Shown one piece after another: positions 41,781 through 49,682 of a stretch of DNA of 64,000 nt. The notes beneath the pieces are model-generated. The model made no database searches. It saw only the letters and a program-made list of their open reading frames with translations, and was not told the origin of the DNA. This DNA comes from Dehalococcoidia bacterium (lineage in GTDB: Bacteria > Chloroflexota > Dehalococcoidia > Lucifugimonadales > JAGWBF01). The translations under genes and the position numbers were made by a program. Each line of letters opens with the position of its first letter. The first letter of the stretch is position 1. Where the stretch lies: positions 1-64,000 of the forward strand of contig JAGWBJ010000016.1 of the NCBI GenBank assembly GCA_021295955.1. Direction: 5' to 3'.

Positions 41781-42133
41781 TATACCCTCCCGGGGAATGT
41801 CCCTCAGATAACGCCCCCGGAAAATGCCCCCAGATAACGATTGTAAGGGAAGACGTGGAGAGTTGTCCAAACCATCATACGCTGGACGGGGCACCTTGGA
41901 TTGTGCCAGGAGGCGGGTCCGACAGCTCACCTGCCTTATGTACTTCTTCCATCTTACGCGTTTCTATTTTACACGTTTCATGTGAGCTTAAGGTGACTTG
42001 TTTGTCAATTATCGTGTCAGGCAGTGTCCATTTCCAAGAACTTCAGATGGCGGCGCCCCCCTCGAGCCGGGCGCGCCGCGCGCTGACTCGCCTTGACTGC
42101 GGGCCCCGGGGGCCATACACTAGGGTCACCGAG
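41781..42133. other. Divergent intergenic region with an AT-rich patch
   Basis: A near-duplicate CCCGGGGAATGTCCCTCAGATAACG / CCCGGAAAATGCCCCCAGATAACG pair lies at about 41789-41838. About 41935-42030 is much richer in A+T than all surrounding sequence. It probably holds the control elements for the two flanking divergent genes, but I find no clean promoter. A 25-codon minus-strand ORF (MEEVHKAGELSD...) starts in it; I cannot say it is real. Confidence 0.45.
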
Positions 42134-43132
42134 ATGAATCGCAAGAAGATCGTGGTCATCGGGGGTGGCACCGGCAACCACACCACTCTCAGCGGTCTCA
42201 AGGACCAGGAGTGCGACCTCACCGCCGTCGTCGCCATGACCGACAGCGGCGGCAGCTCGGGCCGCCTGAGGGACGAGCTGGGTCACCTCCCGCCCGGAGA
42301 CGTCCGCCAGTGCCTGGTGGCCCTGGCCCCCGACGACAGGTCCACCGCCCTCCTGGCCAGGCTGTTCGACTACCGGTTCAACGCCGGCAACGGTCTCCTG
42401 GGTCACAGCTTCGGCAACCTTTTCCTGACGGCCCTGACCGAGATCACCGGCAACACCGCCACCGCCATCTCCGAGGCGTCGAGGATGCTGGCCATCAAGG
42501 GCACGGTGCTGCCGGTGACCCTCACCAAGTCCACCCTAGTGGCCCGCCTGGAGGACGGGACCGAGGTCGTGGGCGAGGCCAACATCGACCAGCGCTCGGA
42601 AAACCTCGACGTGACCATCGACTACATCTACCTGGAGCCCAAGGCCTACGCCTACCCCCCCGTCCTGGAGGCCATCGAGGGCGCCGACGCCCTGGTCATG
42701 GGCCCGGGGGACATCTACACCAGCATTATCCCCAACCTGCTGGTGGAGGACGTGGCCCAGGCCATCAGGAGCAGCAACGCCACGAAGATATGCGTCTGCA
42801 ACCTGATGACCAAGCCCGGGGAGTCCGACGGCTTCAAGTCGTCGGACTTCGCCAACCTGCTCCGGGAGTACCTGGGCACGACGGAGCCTCTGGACTATCT
42901 CGTCGTGAACAGCGCACCCTACCAGGAGCGCCTCCTCCAGCGCTACGCGGCCCAGGACCAGTTCCCGGTGACGCTGGACCTGGAGGCGTGCGCCGACCTG
43001 GTGGGCCAGGTCGTCCAGGCGCCCCTGCTCTCCGCGGGGGTGTACATCCGCCACGACCCCTACGCCCTCGCCAGGACCATCATGGGCCTGCTGAACAGCG
43101 TGCGCGCCGGCAGGCGGTCGGTCCGCGCCTAG
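42134..43132 (+). CDS. YvcK/CofD-like gluconeogenesis factor
   Basis: A 332-residue protein of the YvcK/CofD-like (UPF0052) family: VVIGGGTGNHTTLSGLK, VAMTDSGGSSGRLRDELGHLPPGDVRQCL, NGLLGHSFGNLFL and MGPGDIYTSIIPNLLV are diagnostic. YvcK binds UDP-sugars and controls carbon flow between gluconeogenesis and cell-wall precursors in Bacillus. That fits its position 8 bases before glmS, the first enzyme of UDP-GlcNAc synthesis. The ATG at 42134 is chosen; the longer track ORF from 41768 runs through the AT-rich control region. Confidence 0.88.
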   Translation: MNRKKIVVIGGGTGNHTTLSGLKDQECDLTAVVAMTDSGGSSGRLRDELGHLPPGDVRQCLVALAPDDRSTALLARLFDYRFNAGNGLLGHSFGNLFLTALTEITGNTATAISEASRMLAIKGTVLPVTLTKSTLVARLEDGTEVVGEANIDQRSENLDVTIDYIYLEPKAYAYPPVLEAIEGADALVMGPGDIYTSIIPNLLVEDVAQAIRSSNATKICVCNLMTKPGESDGFKSSDFANLLREYLGTTEPLDYLVVNSAPYQERLLQRYAAQDQFPVTLDLEACADLVGQVVQAPLLSAGVYIRHDPYALARTIMGLLNSVRAGRRSVRA

Positions 43133-43140
43133 GGGACGGC

Positions 43141-44988
43141 ATGTGCGGGATCGTAGGCTACCTGGGCCCCCGTGACGCCTGGTCCACGGTGCTGGACGCC
43201 CTGCGGCGCCTGGAGTACCGGGGCTACGACAGCTCGGGCATCGCCGTCCTCACCCCCGGAGGCCGGCTGGAGGTCCACAAGTCCGCGGGCAAGGTCCGCG
43301 AGTTGACGGCGCCCGGCGGCAGGCCCGGGCCCAAGGGGCACCTGGGCCTGGGACACACTCGCTGGGCGACCCACGGCAGGCCGACGGACGCCAACGCCCA
43401 CCCACACACCGACTGCAAGGGCCGGGTCGCCGTGGTCCACAACGGCATCGTGGAGAACTACCTGCAGCTCAGGGAACGGCTGCAGACGGGCGGACACGCC
43501 TTCACCTCTGAGACCGACAGCGAGGTGATCGCCCACCTGATAGAGGAGGGGCTGGAGGGAGGCCTGGGCTTCGAGGGGGCGTTCCTGTCCATGAAAGAGC
43601 ACCTGCTCGGCTCCCAGGCCATAGTGGCCGCCATGGAGGGCGCGCAAGAGAAGACGCTGATGGCCGCCCGACTAGGCCACGCCGGGGGCATCGTCCTCTC
43701 CCACAGGCCCGGCGAGGCCGCGGTCAGCAGCGACCTGGCGGCGCTGCTCCCCCTGGCCAACAGCGTCACCTTCCTGGAGGACGGCGAGACCGCGGTGGTG
43801 AGGGAGGAGGGAATAAAGTACCTGGGGCAGGACCACCAGGACGTCCTCAAGACCCCCCAGCCGGTGCCCCAGGGCACCACGTGGGCCGAGAAGGGAGGCT
43901 ACCGGCACTTCATGCTCAAGGAGATAATGGAGCAGCCCCAGGCCGTGGCCGGGGCCCTGCGGGACCGGGTCGACTTCCAGCGGGGCGAGGTGACCCTGGA
44001 CGCCCTGCCCCTGACCGATGCCGAGGTGCGGGACATCCGCCGGGTCGTCCTGGTCGGGTGCGGCACCAGCCTCTACGCGGCCATGGTGGGCAGGCATTAC
44101 ATGGAGGAGCTGGCGGGAGTAAATGCAGAGGTGGACAGCGCCTCGGAGTACCGGTACCGCAACATCCACGTGGACCGCCGGACCCTGGTGGTCTCCATAG
44201 GCCAGTCGGGGGAGACGGCCGACACCCTGGCGGCCATGGCGGCGGTCAGGGGCAAGGGCGGCAGGCTGGTCACCATCTGCAACGCCGAGGGCAGCCAGGC
44301 AACCCGGCTGGCCGAGGGGACGCTCTACATGCGGGCCGGCCCCGAGATCGGGGTCGCCAGCACCAAGACCTTCATCGCCTCCCTGACGGTGCTGGCCCTG
44401 CTGGCCATCCACCTGGGGAGGGTCCGGGGCGCCCTGAGCCCCGAGGACTCACGGCGGCTGCTGGAGGAGATGGCCAGGCTGCCCAACCAGCTTGGCGGTA
44501 TCCTGGCCGGCCGCGAGGCCTACGGCGCCCTGGCAAGAAGGTACCACCGATTCGACGACTTCCTGTACATGGGGCGCGGCATAACCCACCCCATCGCCCT
44601 GGAGGGGGCCCTGAAGCTGAAGGAGATCGGCTACATCCACGCCGAGGGGTACCCGGCGGGGGAGATGAAGCACGGTCCCATCGCGCTCATCGACCCCAGG
44701 ATGCCCGTGGTGGCGGTGGCGCCCCAGGGAAGCCTTCACGGTAAGATGGCCAACAACGTCAAAGAGGTGAAGGCGCGGGACGGCTCGGTCATCGCCGTGG
44801 TCTCGCAGGGGGACAGGGAGCTCGCCTCCCAGGTGGACGAGGTCATCGAGATTCCCGCCTGCCACGAGATGTTTACTCCAATGCTGGCCGTGGCGCCGCT
44901 GCAGCTCCTGGCCTACTACATCGCCGTGCGCCGGGGATGCGACGTGGACCAGCCCAGGAATCTGGCCAAGTCCGTGACCGTGGAGTAG
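43141..44988 (+). CDS. glmS: Glucosamine-fructose-6-phosphate aminotransferase (isomerizing)
   Basis: GlmS, 615 residues, makes glucosamine 6-phosphate from fructose 6-phosphate and glutamine. It starts MCGIVGYLG with Cys2 as the glutaminase nucleophile. The class II amidotransferase domain has LEYRGYDSSGIAV, GHTRWATHG and HNGIVENY. Two SIS domains follow (VGCGTSLYAAMVG, SIGQSGETADTL; FLYMGRGITHPIALEGALKLKEIGYIHAEGY), ending PRNLAKSVTVE. The track ORF of 925 residues is an artefact of an open frame through the upstream gene. No glmS ribozyme leader fits in the 8-base gap after the YvcK-like gene. Confidence 0.97.
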   Translation: MCGIVGYLGPRDAWSTVLDALRRLEYRGYDSSGIAVLTPGGRLEVHKSAGKVRELTAPGGRPGPKGHLGLGHTRWATHGRPTDANAHPHTDCKGRVAVVHNGIVENYLQLRERLQTGGHAFTSETDSEVIAHLIEEGLEGGLGFEGAFLSMKEHLLGSQAIVAAMEGAQEKTLMAARLGHAGGIVLSHRPGEAAVSSDLAALLPLANSVTFLEDGETAVVREEGIKYLGQDHQDVLKTPQPVPQGTTWAEKGGYRHFMLKEIMEQPQAVAGALRDRVDFQRGEVTLDALPLTDAEVRDIRRVVLVGCGTSLYAAMVGRHYMEELAGVNAEVDSASEYRYRNIHVDRRTLVVSIGQSGETADTLAAMAAVRGKGGRLVTICNAEGSQATRLAEGTLYMRAGPEIGVASTKTFIASLTVLALLAIHLGRVRGALSPEDSRRLLEEMARLPNQLGGILAGREAYGALARRYHRFDDFLYMGRGITHPIALEGALKLKEIGYIHAEGYPAGEMKHGPIALIDPRMPVVAVAPQGSLHGKMANNVKEVKARDGSVIAVVSQGDRELASQVDEVIEIPACHEMFTPMLAVAPLQLLAYYIAVRRGCDVDQPRNLAKSVTVE

Positions 44989-45062
44989 GGGCAATGTGTG
45001 CCTGTGTGCCGGGATACAATGTAGTCACGAAACCATATCTATGAGCAATCCACGTACAATAG

Positions 45063-45341
45063 ATGACTACGTACAGCATAAGAGAGTTCAAAGCCAAGGT
45101 CAGCAAGATACTCAGAGACCTCGATGACGGCGAGGAGGTGATCATCACCCGCCGTGGAAGGCCATGCGGCAGGCTCACCGCGGTGCAACACCCCACCGGG
45201 GGAAAGCCATCGCTTGGTACGCTGCGTGGGTCTCTAGCCCACCTGCCCGACGCAACCTACGAGGACTTCCTGAGCATCAAATCGGTATGGGAACCCCGGG
45301 TTGCGGCATCTGGTGATGCAAAGCACGGTCATGCTGAATAG
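45063..45341 (+). CDS. Phd/YefM-type antitoxin
   Basis: A 92-residue protein whose start TTYSIREFKAKVSKILRDLDDGEEVIITRRGRPCGRL is typical of the Phd/YefM fold that binds DNA and neutralises a toxin through its C-terminal tail. It overlaps the start of a PIN-domain gene by 11 bases, the usual antitoxin-toxin order. The partner is truncated (next entry), so the antitoxin may now be a solitary remnant. Confidence 0.8.
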   Translation: MTTYSIREFKAKVSKILRDLDDGEEVIITRRGRPCGRLTAVQHPTGGKPSLGTLRGSLAHLPDATYEDFLSIKSVWEPRVAASGDAKHGHAE

Positions 45342-45594
45342 TCCGGCCAGGTACGTGGTGGACACACATGCGCTGTGGTGGCACCTGCAAGCGCCTCAGC
45401 GCCTCACAACCGCCGCCTCCACAGCCTTCCGGCTGGCCGAAACTGGGAACGCGACCATCTTCGTTCCCGCGATAGCCGTCGCCGAGTTCTACTTCCTTTC
45501 GATCAAGCTGGGGCAGCCCATTGCACCCTCCGACCTATTGGATAACCCTAACGTCCCTGCCAGACCGGCTCCCTCTTCTCCGCGAAGGCCCTGA
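45331..45594 (+). pseudogene. Truncated PIN-domain toxin (VapC-like)
   Basis: It starts with YVVDTHALWWHL, the PIN motif of the Phd-linked VapC type, and runs through FVPAIAVAEFYFL with its conserved Glu and LGQPIAPSDLL. After about residue 70 the family similarity ends. The frame reads into the 3' end of the convergent enoyl-CoA hydratase gene (overlap 45548-45594) and stops. The C-terminal acidic residues of the PIN active site are lost. A deletion or rearrangement that fused the toxin gene to the neighbouring gene end is the simplest reading. Confidence 0.75.
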
Positions 45595-46306
45595 CCCCCT
45601 CCTTGGCGTCCTCCGTCGTCCGGATGAGGTCCACCTTGGCTTGGGCGTATGCGGTACGCCGCTCCAGGTCCATCGCTGCGCCGTTGATGGACACCTCCTT
45701 TATCGCCGCCAGCGCCAACGGGGCGTTCTTCATGATCTTCCGGGCCATCTCCTCCGCCGCCGGGAAGGTCTCATCGGCAGGGAGGACGCGGTTCACCAGG
45801 CCCAGCTCCAGGGCTCGCCGGGCGTCGATGAACTCCCCGGTAAACATGATCTCGAAGGCGATGTTGCGCGGCACCACGTGGGCCAGGAGCGCCGGGCCGC
45901 TGACCGACGCGATACCCCGCTTCACCTGGGGCCAGCCGAACTGGGCCTCCTCGGAGGCTATCCGGATGTCGCTGCCCAGGGCCAGGCCGCAGCCCTGAGC
46001 GAGGCATATTCCGTTGATGGCCGATATGATGGGCTTCCAGATCCGCTGCTGGGCCACGTAGAGGTCCGAGGTGCTGAGGCCCTCGCCCGCCCGGCCGGCG
46101 GCCATGGCGACCAGGTCATGTCCGGTGGAGAAGGCCCTGCCCCTTCCGGTCACTATCGCGACCCGGACCTGGGGGTTCGAGTCCACGTCCTGGAACGCCT
46201 CCCACAGTAGCTGGCGCATCTCGGGATTGATGGCGTTCAGCTTCTCCGGCCTGTTCAACGTTATGTAAGCTATGCCATGTTTTATTTCGTATTCGACCTC
46301 TGCCAT
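45548..46306 (-). CDS. Enoyl-CoA hydratase/isomerase family protein
   Basis: A 252-residue crotonase-fold protein: ITLNRPEKLNAINPEM, FSTGHDLVAMA, and the oxyanion-hole block INGICLAQGCGLALGSDIRIASE with FGWPQVKRGI. It acts on acyl-CoA thioesters (hydration, isomerisation or hydrolysis). The position of the classical Glu pair is not conserved in an obvious way, so the exact reaction is open. It is the last gene of a three-gene leftward unit with two class III CoA-transferases, which would activate its substrate. Confidence 0.87.
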   Translation of the reverse strand: MAEVEYEIKHGIAYITLNRPEKLNAINPEMRQLLWEAFQDVDSNPQVRVAIVTGRGRAFSTGHDLVAMAAGRAGEGLSTSDLYVAQQRIWKPIISAINGICLAQGCGLALGSDIRIASEEAQFGWPQVKRGIASVSGPALLAHVVPRNIAFEIMFTGEFIDARRALELGLVNRVLPADETFPAAEEMARKIMKNAPLALAAIKEVSINGAAMDLERRTAYAQAKVDLIRTTEDAKEGVRAFAEKREPVWQGR

Positions 46307-46356
46307 CGTTCCCTCCAGACTTCACGGGTTCTTCTATTCGGTGCGCAGGGGAGGCG

Positions 46357-47619
46357 TCATATGACGCGTGACCCCGTCGGCACGGCGCCGATGACGCCGT
46401 CCCCCTCCAGCCGGTCCACCTGGGCGTCGGTCAAGCCCACCATGTCGCGGAAGACCGGGCGGTTGTGCTCTCCCAGGCCGGGGGCCGGGGAGCCCATGTC
46501 TCCCGGGGTCCTGGACATCTTCCACGCCAGGCCCGGGTAGTGGTGGCGGCCGGCCCACGGGTGGTCCATCTCCACGAAGGTGCCCCGGTCCCGGTAGTGG
46601 GGGTCGGCCAGGAGGCCGGGGGCGTCCAGGACCGGGGCGGCCGGGACGCCCGCCCCCTGCAGGAGGTGCGACACCTGGTAGGGATCCCTCTCCCGGGTCC
46701 ACGCCGAGACCGCCCCGTCTATCTCGTCCTCCCGAGCCCTCCGGCCCACGGCCGTGGCAAGGCCCGCGTCCCGGGCCAGGTCGTCCCTGCCCATGGCGCG
46801 GCACAGCCGCTGCCACTCCCCATCGGAGGTGGCGGCGATGGCGACCCAACGGTCCTCGCCCAGGCATCGGTAGGTGTTGTGGGGCGCGTATAGCTCGCTG
46901 CGATTGCCCCTTCTCTCGGGCTCCACGCCGGTCATCTGGTAGCCCAATAGCTGGGGGCCGATGAGCGCGACGGCGGACTCCTGCTGGGAGACGTCGATGA
47001 ACATCCCCTTGCCCGTCTTGCGGCGGTATCTGAGGGCGACCAGTATGGCCCCCGCCGCGTGGGAGCCGGTGATGGGATCGCCGTGGTTGATGCCAGACTT
47101 CATCGGCCCCTGGCCCCGGTAGCCGGTGATGTGGGCCATGCCCGAGAGCTGCTCCTGCCCAATGCCGTAGGCCAGGTACCGCTTCCAGGGCCCCGTGTTG
47201 CCGAAGGCGGGCATGGAGACGTAGACCAGGTCAGGGCGCAGCTTGCGCATCTCCTCGTAGGAGTACCCGAGGCGCGCCAGGCTGCCGTAGCGGAAGTTCT
47301 CGATGACCACGTCGCTGATGGCGACCAGGGAATCGAAAACCTCCCGGCCGCTCTCGGCGGTCAGGTCCAGGGTGATGCCGTACTGGCCCATGTGGAGGCA
47401 GTTGAACCAGCCGTTGCGGTTCCACGGCCGCTCTCCGGGCTCAGAGTCGGGATAGGCGGCGATTCCCCGGGCCGGGTTGATGGGCCCCCGGTGGTTGTCA
47501 TAGACTCGGGTGGACTCCATCTTGATCACCTGAGCGCCCATGTCGCCCAGGAGCTTGGTGCAGTAAGGCCCCGCCCAGATGCGCGACAGGTCCAGTACCC
47601 GAAAACCGGAGAGAGGCAT
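46357..47619 (-). CDS. Class III CoA-transferase (CaiB/BaiF family)
   Basis: A 420-residue family III CoA-transferase: LSGFRVLDLSRIWAGPYCTKLLGDMGAQVIKME, NRNGWFNCLHMGQYGITLDL, VVIENFRYGSLARLG, ITGYRGQGPMKSGINHGD with the catalytic Asp, and KGMFIDVSQQESA. It moves CoA from an acyl-CoA to a free carboxylate. The ATG at 47619 is chosen by family alignment; the track ORF begins 49 residues earlier. It lies 32 bases after a second, different CoA-transferase. The catalytic Asp is kept here but not in the neighbour. Confidence 0.9.
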   Translation of the reverse strand: MPLSGFRVLDLSRIWAGPYCTKLLGDMGAQVIKMESTRVYDNHRGPINPARGIAAYPDSEPGERPWNRNGWFNCLHMGQYGITLDLTAESGREVFDSLVAISDVVIENFRYGSLARLGYSYEEMRKLRPDLVYVSMPAFGNTGPWKRYLAYGIGQEQLSGMAHITGYRGQGPMKSGINHGDPITGSHAAGAILVALRYRRKTGKGMFIDVSQQESAVALIGPQLLGYQMTGVEPERRGNRSELYAPHNTYRCLGEDRWVAIAATSDGEWQRLCRAMGRDDLARDAGLATAVGRRAREDEIDGAVSAWTRERDPYQVSHLLQGAGVPAAPVLDAPGLLADPHYRDRGTFVEMDHPWAGRHHYPGLAWKMSRTPGDMGSPAPGLGEHNRPVFRDMVGLTDAQVDRLEGDGVIGAVPTGSRVI

Positions 47620-47651
47620 GGACCGGGGCGCGTCGCCGGGGATGTCGGGGC

Positions 47652-48848
47652 TCAAATCACGCCCGCCTCTTCCAGGGCCGCCAGCTCGGCCTCCGTGCGG
47701 CCCAGGACCCTCGACAGCACATCCCGCGTGTGCTCGCCAAGGAGCGGAGCGCGGTGGAACACCCACGCGGGCTCGCTGGGCCTGACCGGCGAGCCGGGAT
47801 AGGCGTAGCGACCCGCCACCGGATGGTCTATGTCGACGAAGTAGTCCCGCTCCCGTAGCTGCTCCATGTCCAGGATATCGGCCATGGACGCCACGTAGGC
47901 GAACCCCAGCCCCTTCTCCTGGCCGCGCTTGAACACGTCGACCTTGTCGTGGTCCAGCAGCCAGGGCAGCATCAAGGCGTCCACCTCGTCGGCGTTGTCC
48001 ATGCGCCCCCTGCGGGTCACGAACCGTTCATCGGCCAGCTCTGGCCGCTCCATGATATCGGCGACGGCGGGCCACCGGTGGTCGGGCCCGGAGATGACCC
48101 CCACGTGACCGTCCCGGCACGGGTAGATGCCCCAGGCGGCACGTCCGTAGCCCCGGTTGCCGACGCGCTGGAACTCCACGCCGGAGTAGCTGTACTGCAT
48201 GAACGCGTTCTCCAGCACGTTGGTGGCGTACTCGGTAACGGAGACGTCCACGTGCTGCCCCAGGCCCGTCTCCTCGGCGTACATCAGGGCCGTCATGCCG
48301 GCCACGAAGGCGTTCTGGCCGGCCCCGAGCTGGGCCAGGGGGGCGCCCTCCTTCAAGGGCTCCCGGTCGGGCTCTCCGGTTATGTTCATCATTCCGCCGA
48401 AGGCGTACAGGGTCAGCTCGGTGGCGAGCCAGTCCCTGTGGGGACCCGTCTGGCCGAAGCCGGTGATGGACGTCATGACCAGGGAGGGACTGTCCCGGGA
48501 CAGGGTCTCGTAGTCCAGGCCCCTGGCGGACAGGAAGCCCGGCGGGAAGCTCTCCACCACGACCTGGGACGAGGCGGCAAGCTCCCGGACCAGCTCACGG
48601 CCCGCCTGCGTGTCGATGTCCAGCGCAATGCCCTTCTTGGAACAGTTGAGATACAGATACGTCCCGCTGACCTCTGGGTCGTCGCCGCCGGCGGGAAAGG
48701 GACCCATCCTTCGGGACGGGTCCCCGGCGGGGTGGCGCTCGACCTTGATGGTCTCGGCGCCCATGGTCGCGAACAACCGCGTGCAGTAGGGACCGGCGAT
48801 ACCTTCCGTCAGGTCCAACACCCGAACCCCTTCGAGCAGACCGGGCAA
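47652..48848 (-). CDS. Class III CoA-transferase homologue lacking the catalytic Asp
   Basis: A 398-residue CaiB/BaiF protein: LLEGVRVLDLTEGIAGPYCTRLFATMGAETIKVE, YLYLNCSKKGIALDI, VVVESFPPGFLSARG, and MTSITGFGQTGPHRD. The family pattern G-x-P-x-x-D-x-x-A-G reads GAPLAQLGAG here, so Gln replaces the catalytic Asp. It starts at a TTG (48848) with AGGAGG 6 bases upstream; the longer track ORF has no such support. It is the first gene of the operon with an intact CoA-transferase and an enoyl-CoA hydratase. A heteromer with the intact neighbour is a reasonable guess. Confidence 0.87.
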   Translation of the reverse strand: MPGLLEGVRVLDLTEGIAGPYCTRLFATMGAETIKVERHPAGDPSRRMGPFPAGGDDPEVSGTYLYLNCSKKGIALDIDTQAGRELVRELAASSQVVVESFPPGFLSARGLDYETLSRDSPSLVMTSITGFGQTGPHRDWLATELTLYAFGGMMNITGEPDREPLKEGAPLAQLGAGQNAFVAGMTALMYAEETGLGQHVDVSVTEYATNVLENAFMQYSYSGVEFQRVGNRGYGRAAWGIYPCRDGHVGVISGPDHRWPAVADIMERPELADERFVTRRGRMDNADEVDALMLPWLLDHDKVDVFKRGQEKGLGFAYVASMADILDMEQLRERDYFVDIDHPVAGRYAYPGSPVRPSEPAWVFHRAPLLGEHTRDVLSRVLGRTEAELAALEEAGVI

Positions 48849-49039
48849 TGGGACCTCCTGGCAAGCAAAATGGGGGTGCCCGCGAATCTCTCCGCCGGAA
48901 CCCTGGTGCATTCTACCCAACCCACGGAGCTAACACAACCTGAGGGCGCCCGTTGACGGTCCTGACCCACGGGGGTATCCTTGAACCGACCCGGGGCCAG
49001 GGCAGGCGGCCGGGGCGAGGTACCTCTACGGGAGGGGCA

Positions 49040-49681
49040 ATGGCAGCGGACGACGGCAAGGCGCAGATGGGCGAGACCCCCGTAAACGTAACGGTCTGGT
49101 ACGATTACATCTGACCCTGGTGCTACGTCGGCCTGGAGCGGGTCGACAGGCTCAGGGAGGACTCGGGCGTAACCGTGCAGGGCAAGGCGTTCATCTTGCG
49201 GCCGGACATTCCCAAGGAAGGCATGACCCGGGAACCTCGGCCCGGAGAGGTCGGCGACCAGCTCAGCGAGCCCCTGCGCACCTTCGCCGAGGAGGCCGGC
49301 TTGGTGATGCGCCGTTCCTCCTGGACGCCCAACACGATGTACGCCATGGAGGCGACGGAGTACGCCCAGCAGCAGGGGCAGTTCGACGCCTTCCACCTGG
49401 CCGCCTACAAGGCCTACTGGGAGGACGGGAAGGACCTGGGCGACTTGGACGTGATCCGCGAGATTGCGCTGGGCTGCGGGCTGGACTGGCCCGAGCTATC
49501 CCGGAGGCTGGAGTCCGGCCACCACCGGAGCGACGTCCTGGCCCAGCACCAGCAGGCCCTGAGCCTGGGGGTAAACGCCATACCGGCGTTCCTGGTGGGA
49601 AACCAGTTCTTCATGGGCGCCCAGAGATACGAGATCTTCCAACTGGCCCTGGCCAGGGCCAAGGAAGCGACGCGGGCCTAG
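49040..49681 (+). CDS. DsbA/FrnE-family thiol oxidoreductase, probable selenoprotein (in-frame TGA)
   Basis: Read through one TGA, this frame gives a 213-residue DsbA-family protein of the FrnE/2-hydroxychromene-2-carboxylate isomerase branch. The start is MAADDGKAQMGETP at an ATG with GGGAGGGG upstream. Then VTVWYDYI-TGA-PWCYVGLERVDRL: the TGA (49112-49114, codon 25) sits at the first Cys of the CPWC redox motif. The same frame continues intact through RPDIPKEGM, WTPNTMYAMEATEYA, LALGVNAIPAF-like cis-Pro loop (LGVNAIPAFLVG) and QRYEIFQLALA to TAG. A hairpin follows the TGA (next entry). The ORF track begins only at 49175. Selenocysteine is the likeliest reading; a nonsense mutation at this exact codon is the alternative. 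Confidence 0.82.
49112..49157 (+). promoter_or_regulatory. Candidate bacterial SECIS hairpin after the in-frame TGA
   Basis: Directly after TGA: CCCTG (49115-49119) pairs with CAGGG (49153-49157), and the apical stem GCCTG (49131-49135) pairs with CAGGC (49147-49151) around the loop GAGCGGGTCGA. The loop begins with G and starts 21 bases after the TGA, within the spacing known for bacterial SECIS elements. Pairing was judged by eye only. Confidence 0.6.
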
Positions 49682-49682
49682 C

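Noticed and set aside
43133-43140. A glmS ribozyme upstream of glmS
   Set aside because: Only 8 bases separate glmS from the upstream gene, which leaves no room for the ribozyme leader.
42211-44988. 925-residue ORF that could be a fusion protein with GlmS
   Set aside because: The first 310 residues are an Arg/Gly/Pro-rich off-frame reading of the YvcK-like gene. GlmS must start MCGIVG because Cys2 is the nucleophile.
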